Below are positions 1 to 12,348 of a DNA stretch of 64,000 bases, piece by piece. Positions within the stretch are counted from its first letter, which is position 1. The number at the start of each line of letters is the position of its first letter. This stretch comes from Phoronis australis (Eukaryota > Phoronida > Phoronidae). Below the pieces are notes generated by a model. It saw only the letters and a list, made by a program, of their open reading frames with translations. It was not told the origin of the DNA and did no database searches. Made by a program: the position numbers and the translations under genes. Location of the stretch: assembly GCA_002633005.1 (NCBI GenBank), contig NMRA01000139.1, positions 132,132 to 196,131 on the forward strand. The letters run 5' to 3'.

Positions 1-776
1 TGCCCCCCCCCCCCCCCTAAATCCGCTACTGCTATCGATTCATTTAACATAGGTTCTGACACCTATAATGAAACCAAAATTTAATCTTCTGTTGTCAAGT
101 GTTAACAAAAAAGGTTGGGATGTCATTTCATTAACTTCAGTGAACCTATACTTGTTTTAAAATCAAAGACCAAGATGCATACAAAGTGGCTTTAACCATC
201 CATTTGTCATGGCCATAGCAAGAGTTATTGGTATACCAGTTTCAAAACTTATGTCAAAATTTCCTGTGGAAATTATGGTGGAGTCCCTCCCTATGTCGCA
301 TCCTATAAGCCGTTGTTATTTGTTTTCCACAATCTAACTGCAGATCTCAAACTGACCCTTAATGTAGTTTACAGTGGTAATTTCTTGGCTTGAAAAGAGT
401 TGACAGTTTGCCATAGCTTTGCTTCATACAGTGGCTCTATACATTTTCTTGTCGCATCGGGTATTATATGCACTGAGCATGTACCCTGTAACAGTGTCAT
501 TTTTTCGAAGCCCAGAAAACACTTGTCAGATAAGATCGCATTTGATCAAGCCTGCCACTAACACCGGATGTATGTTCCTTAGCCAATGAGGCATTCTCAG
601 AGCCTTTAGTGTTGTGATGTACCTTTTTCTGGGGCTATGGTAGTAGTAAATGGTACCTTTTCTTAAAAACATGAGTTCATCATGTGTTTCTGAACTTTGT
701 TAGAAATGGACCTGTTCTGCTCAGAAAATTATATTTGAGTTTATGATTTTTAGGGGCCAAACAATGGATCTGCACA
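1..776. other. Upstream non-coding stretch, no gene seen
   Basis: I see no convincing gene here. The first 17 bases are essentially a C homopolymer followed by a short motif (taaatccgctact) that recurs in similar form near 42510-42540 and 47420-47455, so the window probably opens inside a dispersed repeat. A potential splice acceptor (TAG at 751-753) lies just before the DUF6589 start codon, so an untranslated upstream exon is possible. An in-frame stop at the same TAG blocks a genomic N-terminal extension of that reading frame. Confidence 0.5.
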
Positions 777-3700
777 ATGAAGAAAACACCTGTCAAGTAT
801 TCCACTGATGTCTGCTTAATCTGTTCCTCAACACTTCGTCTCCACAATATCTCAACATCACTCAAGGAAAGAAGATTTTTAGAACAATATCTTGAAATTT
901 CGGTAATTAATGGAAACCTTTGCCGCAACTGCTCATCAAAATTATATACAATCAACAACAAGTTAGATGAATTAAAACAAAATCAAAGAAAGACTGCAGC
1001 TGTATATCAAAGACGATGCGCTAATTTGGATATCACTTCTCAGCACTCCGAAAAAAAACAAAGAAGCCAGTACTCTCCTATAATTGCACGCAATTCACTC
1101 ATCCCTGTTCGAATCCCTACAAGTAATAAAAGTCTTCAACAAGTCACACACCGTACTATTTTGCCAAAGCCTGGAAGTTTTATACCAATACGTAGTCCTA
1201 AGAAAGCTGAATCCAAGGGTACTGCAGTGTCAGCAAAACGGAAATTGAATCTAACTGAGCATTCTTATTATGCCTCCACTTCCGTATCCGATAAAAGTAA
1301 ACCTTCTGAGAAATGTGCTACCACCGTACAAGATCCAGCTGTCAAACTATTAATGAACCTGTGCAAAAATGAAGAATCAGAAGATCAATTGACACCTGAT
1401 GAAAAGAAGAAACTTCAAGCAGTTATTCATAATGGCAACAAACATCAAGTTTGTGCAGTGCTGCAAGAAATACCGTCATTATTGTCTATTTTTGAAGAGA
1501 TTGTTATATCAAGAGTGAGCTCCGAGTGTGGCTCGTTTGGAAACAGAAAAGAAGGTGTGTCGTACTTATTTCACAAGTCCTACAATGATCTGAAGACTAT
1601 GTCTTGGAGTGCTATTGTCCAAGAAATGTGTAGTAAAGTACCATTTGCTGCCAAACTCTTTTTAAGTATTATGTTGCCGACCAAGTTTTTAAGTACAGCC
1701 GACAAAGTGAAGCATGCCATTCCTCGGCTAGCAATGATGTGGTCCATTGCTATTCAAAATAGGTTCGACTACCTCAGCAAGGTGCAACGTGTTCTCACGT
1801 TGACATTGGGTGATTGCATTGTAGATCAAAAGGTATGTAAACTACACGCTCTTCATACATGTATGTTTAATGGCCTAGAACAATAACTATGAAAAGTGAA
1901 GACAAGCTAAATAAGTAAATATTCTGATAACAGTTTCGGGTTGTTCGTTTCAATATTGACAAATTACTTGGATTATGCCAATTGCCCCCTTTATTAATGT
2001 TACTCACAATATAGCATTTTACAAAAACAACACCTTTCTGCTCTAATTAAACGTCAAATTGTTTATCTAAAACCTAGGCTTTTAACATGATTTTACAATT
2101 AAATAATTAATTTCTATAATTGTACTTTCCATGTGAAAATTTTTTCTGGGATTGATCTTTATGTCAGATTCCACATTGTTTTTTGTTTTAACTGTGGTTT
2201 TTTAATTTCAGAAACAGTGCACCAGTTGGACAATTGAAAATGAATCGCAACCCAATCAAAAGTATTGCCCTAACAGCATGCTTAAAGAAATTTGCATGAA
2301 TGTGATTAAACGCCTTGCATGATACACTGGTGTCTAAGCACGAGTCCAGATGTGAAGTAAGTAACTGACAAGTTCAGTAAATATCTCAGATTTGTCACAT
2401 TTCGAGGTTTTAAAAAGTATGGAAAAATGTACATTTTTTCAAAACTGGACTTGGACCCTGCAGCTATTTATATTGTGATAATGATCCCATTTACCACTTG
2501 TGGCTTGCAGTCAAATTGTTCTTTAACGTTCTAGTTTTACTTTGATATTTAAATTTGTTTTTTAAAGTGGTGACATCTCAAAATTGTGCTACCATATTTC
2601 CGAAACTAATTAAATGCTAATGTGGTTTAAATTAACAAGATAGACATTTCTCATTGAGCAAACTATCTTTCCCACAGATTGTAGAGCACGATCCTTGTAT
2701 TCACCTTGCCATACCATGTCTTTGTCGTGTTAGGCTATCCCAAATAGCCAGCAAACATGCACTGAAGACAATAAAAAATTCCTGAGCAAACTCGGTCAAT
2801 GATAGTATTAAGTCTAGTTTATAGCACCTGAAGCCCCAAGATTCCATCATTTTTATTTTACATAAAACCATAGAATTGAGGTTAAAAATTGCTATATTTG
2901 TACTCTACAGTATTTCTTTCACAGAAACTAGGTACTCGTTAGTTTGGGTATACCCATCCTGTTTCATCCATAAACTTCAACAAAATGTCAAAAATGCTCT
3001 TTGTACACCAGACCTGACCTGGAAATTTGTGTTGGAATTTCAAAATATCCACCGCAAAAAGATGGGTATATGGGTGCTGTAAATCAATACTAATAAGCAT
3101 GAATCCTTGCATGGCTTTCACTACCTACTATACATTGACATCTGGCACTCACTCTACTTGAACTTTGTAGGTGTATGATCGCTTGCAACCTATTGGCGTT
3201 TCGTTATCTTATAACAGCAGCCTCGACCTTATGAAGATGATTGGTGACCACTACAAGGACGAAATAGTCACTGCTGTTCAAGACAACAAAAGGTATATCA
3301 ATTCACTTCAAATGTGTCTTCATTATGTTTCTTGGTTTAGAAAACCTGTTTCTTGGTTATAGTATGAAAAAAGACTGAAAATATTCCTTACACAGTTAAC
3401 ACTTCATACCATTGATTGTAGAAACCCATTGCTTATTTATAGTTAAGGTGTTATGAAATTATTCAAAATTATGTAATGGCTATGAATGGCATTGGCTCAG
3501 TCTCCATGGAAAAAGTCGTGGTTCATAAATGGCTTGTTTGCAAAGTCATGAACAATTTGGCGAATTTTTAAAGGTTTGATATTAGCGCAAACGAATTCCT
3601 GTGGACATGTTGCACTGCAAACTTGAACATCTCACCAGTTACCATTACAATCGAGCCATTGCTTTCATTTCAGGTTCCGGTTAGTTGGAGACAACATCAA

Positions 3701-6618
3701 CTGGAAGGTGGGTGTTAGCGAGGAACGTCTTGACCACAAACCAACGTGGCACCATGCATTCGGTTCAATGGCTATTGTACAAGAAATTGACTTTAACAAT
3801 AAATCAACCTCGAAGCCTCAGCAAAACTTCTGGGAGGTGAACCTGAAACAGTATGTCATCAATGAACTAGATTGGTCAGCCATGAGAGACGAATATGTTA
3901 TGTTAATAGCTCGAACCGCTAAGAACCACATAAGGCTATTGGAAAACATAACAATAACAACAAAGACAGGACCCGAATCGAAACTCATGGGCAAAAAAAA
4001 CAAGATCATCCCTCTGCCAGTGTTATTAAAGAATGAACAGCGATATGACGATGTCAGTGACATACTCCATTTCTATGAAGATTTCATTGAAGTAAGTATA
4101 TAATGAATGCCGCACATACAATTGCCACTTAAGTGATGAAGTCTCTAACCTTCTTGCAATGCATCAACCAGTTCTTCGCATTACCAGATAAATTATCACT
4201 TTGTGGGCACATAATGTGGAAAAGAGTTTGTTACCAGTTTTTATGACATGTAAAAACTTACTTTGTTCAGAGAAGGAAGTTTTATAGCACCTTTAACGAA
4301 CTAAGTTTGTATCCCTATTACATTGATTACGTGGAATTGCTATTGATTTGATGACATGTCCACATTTTAAGGTTATTTGTTCTTCATAGTCTGTGTACTC
4401 TGCTGCTGAAAAGGACAAGCCAACAGTACATATTGGCGGTGACCAACTAACACGAGAGAGATTTTCTGGAGCCAAGTGCCTTTCTATTGGGGAGCAGACA
4501 TCCGAGGACCGCTTTGACCATCTAAGTCCCATCACATTTGAATTATTTCATCTGCTCATGAATTATTTGATGGTTGTGTTTAAGCAACTGTACAAGGAAG
4601 GAAGTGAAAATGAGCTTGGAACAATGAAATGTGAACAGATTCGAATTTCACGGAAAAACGTTGACAGTGATGTCAAAAAGGCATATGCCTCTGACAAAGA
4701 CTTTGTCTTGTCTTTTGTCAATGCCTATATTTTAGAAGCCATACTGCACCATTTGGAAATGGAAGATGTGACAAGTAATGCAGAAATACCGATTGATATG
4801 CGTGTTGACGACTGGGCAAATGAGAAATTTGGGGAGATTGTCGACCGCTACGTTGCACCAAAGATGTTAGACTCCATTCGCTCATGGCACAACAACCATG
4901 AAATTGTTCAAGGTATTAAATAGTCAAGTGTATTATTTAAAGCGACATTTAAATCGTGCTTTCAATCAGAATTAGTCTTGACTGAACAAGAAATTTTTAG
5001 AGCTTGGTCTAATGGAGTAACAACTATCAGTTGTTGCCAATGCCCAGAACTCAAACATTTTTAGACTAAGGAAAAATTTATAGAATTTAGAAATCAAAAC
5101 CTTTAGAAATCAAAACTTACTTTCATAGAAAGCACCATTTAATGCCACTTTAAATATGCTAGGTTTTATTAAAACCATGAATATTTAAATTTGCAAGCCA
5201 TTCTGACTGACTTCCTGGAGAATTGAAACAATTTGTACTAAATAAATTGTGGCTTCAAAGAAAAGACTACAACTGATAGGCTTAAAAGCAAGTGTGAACA
5301 TATGAAAACCCTATTAATTCCAAAAATTGTGAAATCTTTAATTGTTAGTGAAATAAACAAATAGCAAAAATTGTACCTCATTTTATTAGGCTGAAGATGA
5401 AATATTACCGTACTCATCTAGATAAAAATAGTCTTGCAAAATGAGACTTTCTTGATATAATGGTAACTGGTTCTCAGATGGTTTCCGGCACTCAAGAGTA
5501 CCTGGGGTTGCTTGTAAATTAGTCCTTCATTTGCGTATTCACCATTTAATGATATTATGCATGTTTAACAATGCACTTAAGTCATTTTGTGTGAATAAGT
5601 TAAACCAAATACTAATATGACATCCATGAAAAGAACATAATTGTTGAAAATTTCAATCGGATTTTTGAAAACAGCAGCCTAAGATTTTGTTAAGGTTAAG
5701 TGTACAATCGACAAAAGCTGTCTGTGTACAATCCAGTTTTCGGTCACAAGCTGCTGTCAAGTTGAGGTCACGTAGCCCATCAGTACTGAAAAGTGCAGTG
5801 ATGATCATTTTTTCAAAATAAATTATTCAAGAGATGACCACTAAACCATTGATAATGGTATCACTTTTTGCAAAATGTTTACTTTATGTATTACAGAAGA
5901 TGGCCAGATACTCTTTACCGAGATTGGTGGCTGCAGCACAGAATTACTAGTTCCGATACCTGAAGAAGATGGAATTAAGAATTACGGACATCTGGTGCTC
6001 GAGTTGGGTCTTCTTTACCTCAATCTGCTTGATCTCATAAAGTACCCTGATCGTGAGAGGGGTCTGCGGATACTTAAACTAGCCATGGTGGTATTCAAGG
6101 CTAACAACAAGTTATCGAAATACGCCTATGAAATAATACGTCTCCTGGTACATCAGATGACAAGTTTGAGTGAAAAAGCAGCCTTTGAGGAATTTTATGG
6201 CTTATTTGTAAATACCAAAGGCCACTTAGATTCTCATGTGCCTGTGGATGAACGAATGGAATGGCTTGTTGGCAGTGTAAAAAAACATGTAAAGCATATG
6301 TACTCGAATCAGACAGAAAAAAACGTAACTGTTAAGAGCAGTGCCTTAGCCGGTCTTCATGACATTGGAGAAAACTATGACAAGACGACAAATGTGTTGG
6401 TCCGTTCGAAAAAGCACAGTGCTCGGTCTGCCATAGAAGATGAGCAAGCTATGCTTAGAGACCTGAGACGAGTACAACCGTTTGAATTCAGACCAGGGCG
6501 TTGTCATGCGTCTTTCCCAAACATGTCTGCTACTATTTTAGGGAAAGTAGCCCCCTCGGATTTGCTGACCTGGATTCAAATGAAGAACCACCACTTCGCA
6601 ACTGAGCATGGGAACTGA
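777..6618 (+). CDS. DUF6589-domain protein, five exons, 946 aa, probable transposase-derived
   Basis: Exons 777-1832, 3171-3292, 3674-4091, 4390-4912 and 5897-6618 join through GT-AG introns in phases 0, 2, 0 and 1. They give one uninterrupted 946-residue frame with no stop or frameshift. Residues 13, 16, 49 and 52 form a CxxC...CxxC zinc-binding motif. The middle and C-terminal parts carry the DUF6589 hallmarks: LVGDN (D399), GGDQLTRER (D550), FELFHLLMNYLMVVF, and the late VNTKGHLDSH...ERMEWL block (E828). DUF6589 has no settled biochemical role. I infer a DDE-type transposase fold with D399, D550 and E828 as candidate acidic residues. The start at 777 is the first ATG after an in-frame stop. 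The gene converges on a RecQ-like helicase gene about 2.7 kb away, with a short transposon between them. No obvious polyadenylation signal was seen. It could be a mobile-element gene or a domesticated copy; the intact frame argues against an old pseudogene. Confidence 0.85.
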
Positions 6619-7849
6619 TGTACACTAGAATGAAAGGAAGCTAAATATTATTCTGTGTATTTTGATTTACTAACATATATTATTTGTAATTTGATTGTTT
6701 TATGTTCACACTTATATTACAAAATTATGATTATGGTACTTGCTATGCTATTTAGGACACAATATGATGGCATGCTATTTTATATATTTGAAATTTTAAC
6801 TGACTTATAAGATAGGAAATTTATTTCTCATCAGCATCGTTTCTAGTGCATTTTCTACAAAGGACATGAAATTCTGAATATGCTCTTATGGCAAGTTATA
6901 AAAATTCTTAATTGACAATAGCTATGAGGAAACGTCATTTTATTTCTTCTGAAGAGCACAGTGGACTCAAATGGTGCCAATTGTTGGATGAAAAAATTCT
7001 GGTAGTAATTAAGCAACACGGCATTATTTCATCTAACAGTAAGTTTCAAACTAAGCACACATTAAAGGTTACTAGCACCTTTATAAGGTTTGAACACTGA
7101 GGATGCCATACTCTGGGAAATGACAGGCAGCAGTTCCGTAATGGTAATTTATAAAATATACAACAAAAGTTACACAAATATATTGAAACATGGGTAAAAA
7201 TAATTGGTATTTAAAAGATTGAACATGTTACTTAATCATTGGCATCGAAAAATTCATGTTAAAAGTTTTCATTTTCTTGTTTTGCAAAAAGGTAACTTAG
7301 TGAGATAAGATAACCTAGATAGCAGGCATTCACATTTGTGTGACACTTCTAAAATCTAAACTGCATGGATTAGAACTAAATGACGTTTTAAAACCATTAG
7401 CACAAACCAGAAAATGTCGACCACATGATTGCATTAGATAAGAATTATCTTGCTAATGCAAATGAAACAAAATTGCACAATTTTGAGAAATCGAACCCAG
7501 TTACCTAAAACACAAAAGATGAACAGGAAGTAACATGAAATCCTACTTTCATGGTAAAGGATAACAACAAAACCCCATATTCCAATGAATTGCTGGCTTT
7601 TAAAAAAAACCCCAGTATAAGTGCGCAAATTGATGGTAATCAATTTTAAATAAATGTAACTGAAACTTCTTTATCAGCATTTTAAAGCAGCATTAAACCC
7701 GTACTTTCTGTCAAAAAACGATTTTTCATTTTGGCCACTTTTTATTGTGAAAATGATCTTAAATTGTTTTGTCATTGTCAAATATGTGTGAAAGAAGTAC
7801 TTGGAAAGAATTGATGCTTTGTTAATTCTTTAAACCAAGCCATGACCTG
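6619..7849. other. 3' flank of the DUF6589 gene, no gene seen
   Basis: This is AT-rich sequence without a supported exon. A 62-codon open frame at 6912-7100 has no recognisable motif and lies after the DUF6589 stop. It could be 3' UTR. The stretch ends at the CTG that forms the left flank of the inverted-repeat element. Confidence 0.5.
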
Positions 7850-9234
7850 GGCCCGGTCTCCAATCTCCGTACTCAGACTCATACTCATACTCGAGATTTC
7901 ATACTCAAAATCGTGCTCACTGGAGTCGTACTCAAAAAAGCGTATCTAATGTCGTATTTCGAGTAGACTCCAAACGTACTCAAATCTGACACTCATACTC
8001 GAGTTGCTATGGAACTCTTTATGATGTGAAATGCAAAATCACGCAAAGCCGCGCTGATTCATCGCTTCCTATTGGAATAGACCACCCCAAGAACTAGGCC
8101 TACATTATCGTCTGCTGTCGCTACAACTACAAGAGTATGTCTATAACGTGGAATTTTGAGTGTTCTGTAACTGTTATTCATTTTTTAGTTTCAATAAATA
8201 TTCTTATGCCATTTCTTTGATACACTTGGCAAATTATTAAGCTTTACTTCTTGAGTTCCTCACCCAGTCCCGAAAATGTCTTAAGAAATATGTAACAGCT
8301 TATCACATTACATCTCTGTTGCTAATTCAGTCTTGACATAAACCCATTGCTGTGTAGGCCTACGCTGATGTCAAACTTTGATACTGTATCTTTGTATTTT
8401 ACCGGGATGTATCAAGTGAGTTGACATTTGGCACGTGAGTTAAAAAACAATACTTGTGCAGGCATTCAGAGTTCACCAGTGGCAGTGAACGGGACGAGAC
8501 GTCTACTTAGAAATCGGCAAACAAAATCTGGAATTCCATTTGGGGATTGAGGAATTATAGATGACTAAGTTATGATGAGAAATGTACCTGACAGGGAAGC
8601 GAACTTTTTTTAACTTCCCTCCCCTCCTCGTCTTTTGGAAACCCTACAAAACGTAGGCACACATACCGAAATAAGGGCAGCACAAACTTCTCACACGACT
8701 TTTCCCACAACTGCTTTCGACGCTTGTTATGACTCGCCGACAAGGGATTACAATGCGCCTGTTGCCAGGAATTGTAGAGGTACGGGCGGCCATAAAATAC
8801 AGTGATACGGCGGGTTAATAAGGTGAAGAATAAGAAGATTTAAGATGAAAACTATTATCTCTGAACTGAAATTGAAGTGCTGAGATACGGTAAGAGGACT
8901 TATTTTTTTAGATTTGCTGTGTTTCTTGGTTCCCTTTCGATATTTTGTTCTCTGGCTCGTATTTATTTTCGAGTACGATTTCAAGCACACTGCCATACCA
9001 AACTTGAAATTTGAGCATAGACTCCGAATTTTTACTCAAAATCGTACTCGAAATATAGATGAGATACACTTCAGTTCGAGTACACTCGAAAACTGAGTAC
9101 GTGCTCGAAATTTCGAGTACAGATTTTTCGAGTATGACATTGAATACACCAAAGCTGAGTCTGTACTCGAGTTGAGTATGAAGTGTGAGTTTGAGCATGA
9201 TTCGAGTCTGAGTACGGAGATTGGAGACCGGGCC
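7850..9234. mobile_element. 1385-bp non-autonomous DNA transposon with 31-bp perfect TIRs and subterminal TACTC arrays
   Basis: The left end begins GGCCCGGTCTCC and the right end is its exact reverse complement over 31 bp. Both ends are flanked by CTG (7847-7849 and 9235-9237), a likely 3-bp target-site duplication. Inside each TIR is an array of TACTC/GAGTA motifs, about 18 in all. They lie mostly as TACTC on the left and GAGTA on the right, as expected for mirrored transposase-binding sites. The central ~900 bp has no long open frame, so the element is non-autonomous. A 3-bp duplication fits several superfamilies (EnSpm/CMC, PIF-Harbinger, Zator, some Academ), and I cannot assign one. It lies between the converging 3' ends of the DUF6589 and RecQ-like genes and interrupts neither. 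Confidence 0.85.
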
Positions 9235-9332
9235 CTGAAATTCGTTTTTAATGTGATGTCATTTTGATAGCCAAATACATGAAGAATTAGGGTAGTAAAA
9301 ATGGTTTGGTGTCCTAAAGAGCTACGAACATG

Positions 9333-11450
9333 TCAATGATAATCGACCTCTTTACAGTCAACGCATCTGCAACTTGTGGCACAAACATCACAGCAATTGT
9401 GCAGGTCACTAAGTGGGTTTATATCTCGTTCTGACTCGAAAAGATTGCACAAAAAGTCACGTCGGCAAGTTGACAACAGACAGAACGATTTGACTTCGCT
9501 GGTCATGCCAACAACATTTCCACCTATGTCTGATGCATTGTAAAACAGGATAGCTTCAGCAGGTTTACCATCTCTACCGGCTCTTCCTATTTCTTGAATG
9601 TAAGCTTTAAAAGAAAAATGAAAACATTTTCAGTTAAGCATGTAATTACATGAATTCAACTCACATTCATGCATAGCAAATATTTGTGCCACTTCCCAGG
9701 AGTGCGAGGATAATGCTGTGTCTTGAGTTTGGTTCATTACTAAGAAGTTGCACATAGATGCCACTTAAGTTTGATAGTCCACTAGAAAACAAGGTAATAC
9801 AACAGTTAGAGAATCAAAACAAGTATTTCTATAGCGTGTAAAGTAGTTCCATATCCACCAAGGTGTCTGTCTCTCTCTACTAACCCATTCTGATCACCTA
9901 GTTACAAGGAAAGCATAATTGAACTACCGTATATCAAAAATTGAAAATAGACAATACAACTCCAAGGGACACTGTGTAGCTTGAACAAGAAACATTGCAA
10001 CGGTTTCCCATCCATATTCAAACAAAAAGTAAGGTTTTAACTAAAACAGGTAGACATACTTTCCATACATCTTGGGGCTCCAGCATGTATAACTTTACGG
10101 ATATCTGGTGCATCCACACCCATAGAGTACGCCTGAGTAGCAAACAGCAGACGGAGTTCTCCATTTTCCTCTCTCATTTGTTGAACAATCTTTGCTTTTG
10201 TCTGAAATGAAAAATTTTAAAAATCAGTCAAATCCATTTTCATTGATTTATAAGTAAGACACCTAACACTGTTTTTCTCCAATCAACAAAGTCATCCTGA
10301 ACGAAAACTGAAAATATTGTTACAAAGCGTTCGGTCTTGGATGCCAAATGCACTTGAAATGGAGAACAACTAACATTGGAGATTCGACATTAAGTAGAGC
10401 ATGGGCATTTGAAAATGAAACTTTGGATACTCAAATCGTCAATTCCATCACAAAACTATAACAACGTAATATGCTAATGAAAATTTTGGCAGTTATTGAA
10501 ATGCTGTCACTCACATGAGCTTGGATGATGGCATGAAACTGTGCAACTTGTGCTGGCTGAATCGAAGATGGTACACCTTTAAGGCTTGGCCGAAGTGCAA
10601 GATTGTGAGCATAGCCACACCACTTTAGATTAGAATACACAACCGTTTTAGGAAAGCATGTTCTCATTGTCTGAAGTTCTGCTACTAGAGGACTGAATAC
10701 AAAATCATATGAATTTTCCACTGTGTTGTCAGCACCAGTGATTGGAGGCCTTTTTTTGACGAGTAGTTTGATGTTGCTTCGATCAACACTTTTCCTCACA
10801 GTTGTTGTAGCTGTGGCCATATTTAAACCCTGAATGATGTCAGTTTTCATCTGATGGCCAGCAGTGGCTGTAAGTGCCAGAAGTCTGCAAGACGGAAAAA
10901 CAGCACGTAAGCTTCTTATCTCTCTGTACATGGGGCGAAAATTATCCCCCCACTGCACCACGCAGTGGGCTTCATCCACCACAATGAACACCGACTTCTG
11001 CTGCCACTTACTTGACAAAAAAATACTGAGCACTTCATCACATAAGAGTTCCTCGGGGTGTCCCACAACAAAACTTGTGTTTGCCTGCCTCAAAGAGTTA
11101 ACATTTTCTTTAGAAGCTCTCGTCGCTTGTTCTCCTAGTCGACACATCTGTTCTTCAATAATGGCGTTTAGAGGACTTATCAAAAGCACAACGATGTCTC
11201 GAAAACCATTTGCCGAAGCAAAGTGGGGTATGCTTTCAAATACGAGGCTTTTCCCATAGCCTGTGGGCAAAATCGACAGAACGTCGGAATCCAGCAAAGC
11301 ATATAAACTCACGATCTGGCCGTGCTTCATGTAGGTTATCGGCTCCGCTGGTTTTCTACTTTCGTTTACTTTAAAAAGAGCAAACTTGGTGAAAAGAGTG
11401 CGATTAAAGACAGTTGAAGCCACAGACATTCCTTCCCTGGAAGTCGCCAT
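9333..11450 (-). CDS. RecQ-like superfamily 2 DNA helicase, three exons, 449 aa
   Basis: On the minus strand, exons 11450-10515, 10201-10060 and 9604-9333 join through GT-AG introns in phases 0 and 1 to give an intact 449-residue frame. Visible helicase motifs are Walker A LPTGYGKS (61-68), the DEAH box VVDEAHC (157-163), motif III LALTATA (191-197), motif IV KTVVYSN, motif V FATQAYSMGVDAPD in exon 2, and motif VI QEIGRAGRDG (363-372). A Cys-rich tail follows (STCRRDFLCNLFE...HNCCDVC, then CRCVDC), resembling the RecQ zinc-binding segment. Known RecQ proteins couple ATP hydrolysis to 3'-5' DNA unwinding. This copy is much shorter than BLM, WRN or RECQ5 and has no winged-helix or HRDC domain after the zinc segment. 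It is therefore unlikely to be the ordinary cellular orthologue. Its convergent pairing with a transposase-like gene suggests a transposon-borne or transposon-derived helicase. Confidence 0.9.
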
Positions 11451-12156
11451 GTTGATGAACTAGTTTGACCTATAATACAAATGACCAATAGAATGCCTTG
11501 TTTCTTGAAATCGGAACAGCCAATGATATTCCAAGAAGACGCATCAAAAAGTGCGCTGTAGCAGACCCCAACCAACCTCGAGGGTCTGTGCAGGAGACTA
11601 GCTCCACTTCCTGATTCAATATTGCTGATGAGCGAATGACGTCAATCTGGCGTCTTCAGGCACCTGTCAAACACGTACCCTTCGCTTCTGCGAACTAGTT
11701 CTATAATGAATGCTCACTAATGTTCATAATTAGGGTATTACATGAATTTTAATTTCTAAACCGTAATTTAATATATATAAAAATTACAAAAGCTACATTT
11801 ATAGCTAATATAAAGGCTAATTTTTGCAAAATTTCTTCCGTGATTTGGCTCAAGAATATCAGTATCATGTTTCAGTGATTCGGCCATATGTAGATTGCTT
11901 GCTCGTGTTTTCCTGTCCAAAAATAGCACAGCTCCGTGGATTTTTAGCATAGGATTTGACTGGTCAGTAAAAATAGAACATAGAGTTATTTTTATTCAAT
12001 TGATAGGTCGATTGAGGTAGGAAATTCGAATTCTATATTTTGTAAATAGTATGCCAATATATCGTTCGTGGTAATACTAGAATTTGGGACAGAATTTGAA
12101 GGCATTTTTGGCCATGGCGCGCTGTAGGGAGTTAAAACTTACTGCGGTTTCCAGAA
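11451..12156. promoter_or_regulatory. 5' flank of the helicase gene with a palindromic CRE-type site
   Basis: There is no gene here. A perfect TGACGTCA palindrome (CREB/ATF site) lies at 11637-11644, about 190 bp upstream of the helicase start codon on the other strand. A candidate + strand exon begins at 12157, so the interval may act as a divergent promoter. That use is inference, because neither transcription start site can be seen. Confidence 0.3.
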
Positions 12157-12348
12157 ATGGCTGCCGTTCATGCAAGATTACAGGGACAGACTGGATTTCA
12201 CGGGAGTTTGCTTGTAATTGAAGACACTGATTGCAAGAAGTAAGCTAAGATGATGTTATACTGTAACTATCCTTCTTTTTTAAGGAGCCGAGTGTTGCTG
12301 TCGAAAGAGAACAGTTCGAATTTGAGGAGCAACGATTTGAAGTTAAAA
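12157..12348 (+). other. Candidate small exon pair (possible MEF2 upstream exons or an unrelated gene start)
   Basis: An ATG at 12157 opens a frame to 12239, which is followed by GTAAGC. An acceptor (TTTTTTAAG) precedes 12285-12348, which ends at GTGAGT. Splicing 12239 to 12285 keeps the frame open for 49 codons, with no recognisable domain. The implied intron is only 45 bp, unusually short for an animal. If unspliced, the frame stops after 28 codons. A third phase-compatible piece lies at 31377-31425. These could be 5' exons of MEF2, the first exons of an unknown gene, or chance. No family match supports coding. Confidence 0.25.

Noticed and set aside
2212-2356. Possible extra exon of the DUF6589 gene with good AG and GTAAGT sites
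   Set aside because: Its length (145 bp) breaks the frame and it meets a stop. Joining 1832 directly to 3171 keeps the phase and matches the continuous family sequence DQK-VYDRL.
6912-7100. 62-codon frame after the DUF6589 stop
   Set aside because: It has no domain, splice context or start context. It is probably 3' UTR or chance.
10864-11259. 131-codon + strand open frame
   Set aside because: It is antisense to exon 1 of the RecQ-like helicase and has no motif of its own.
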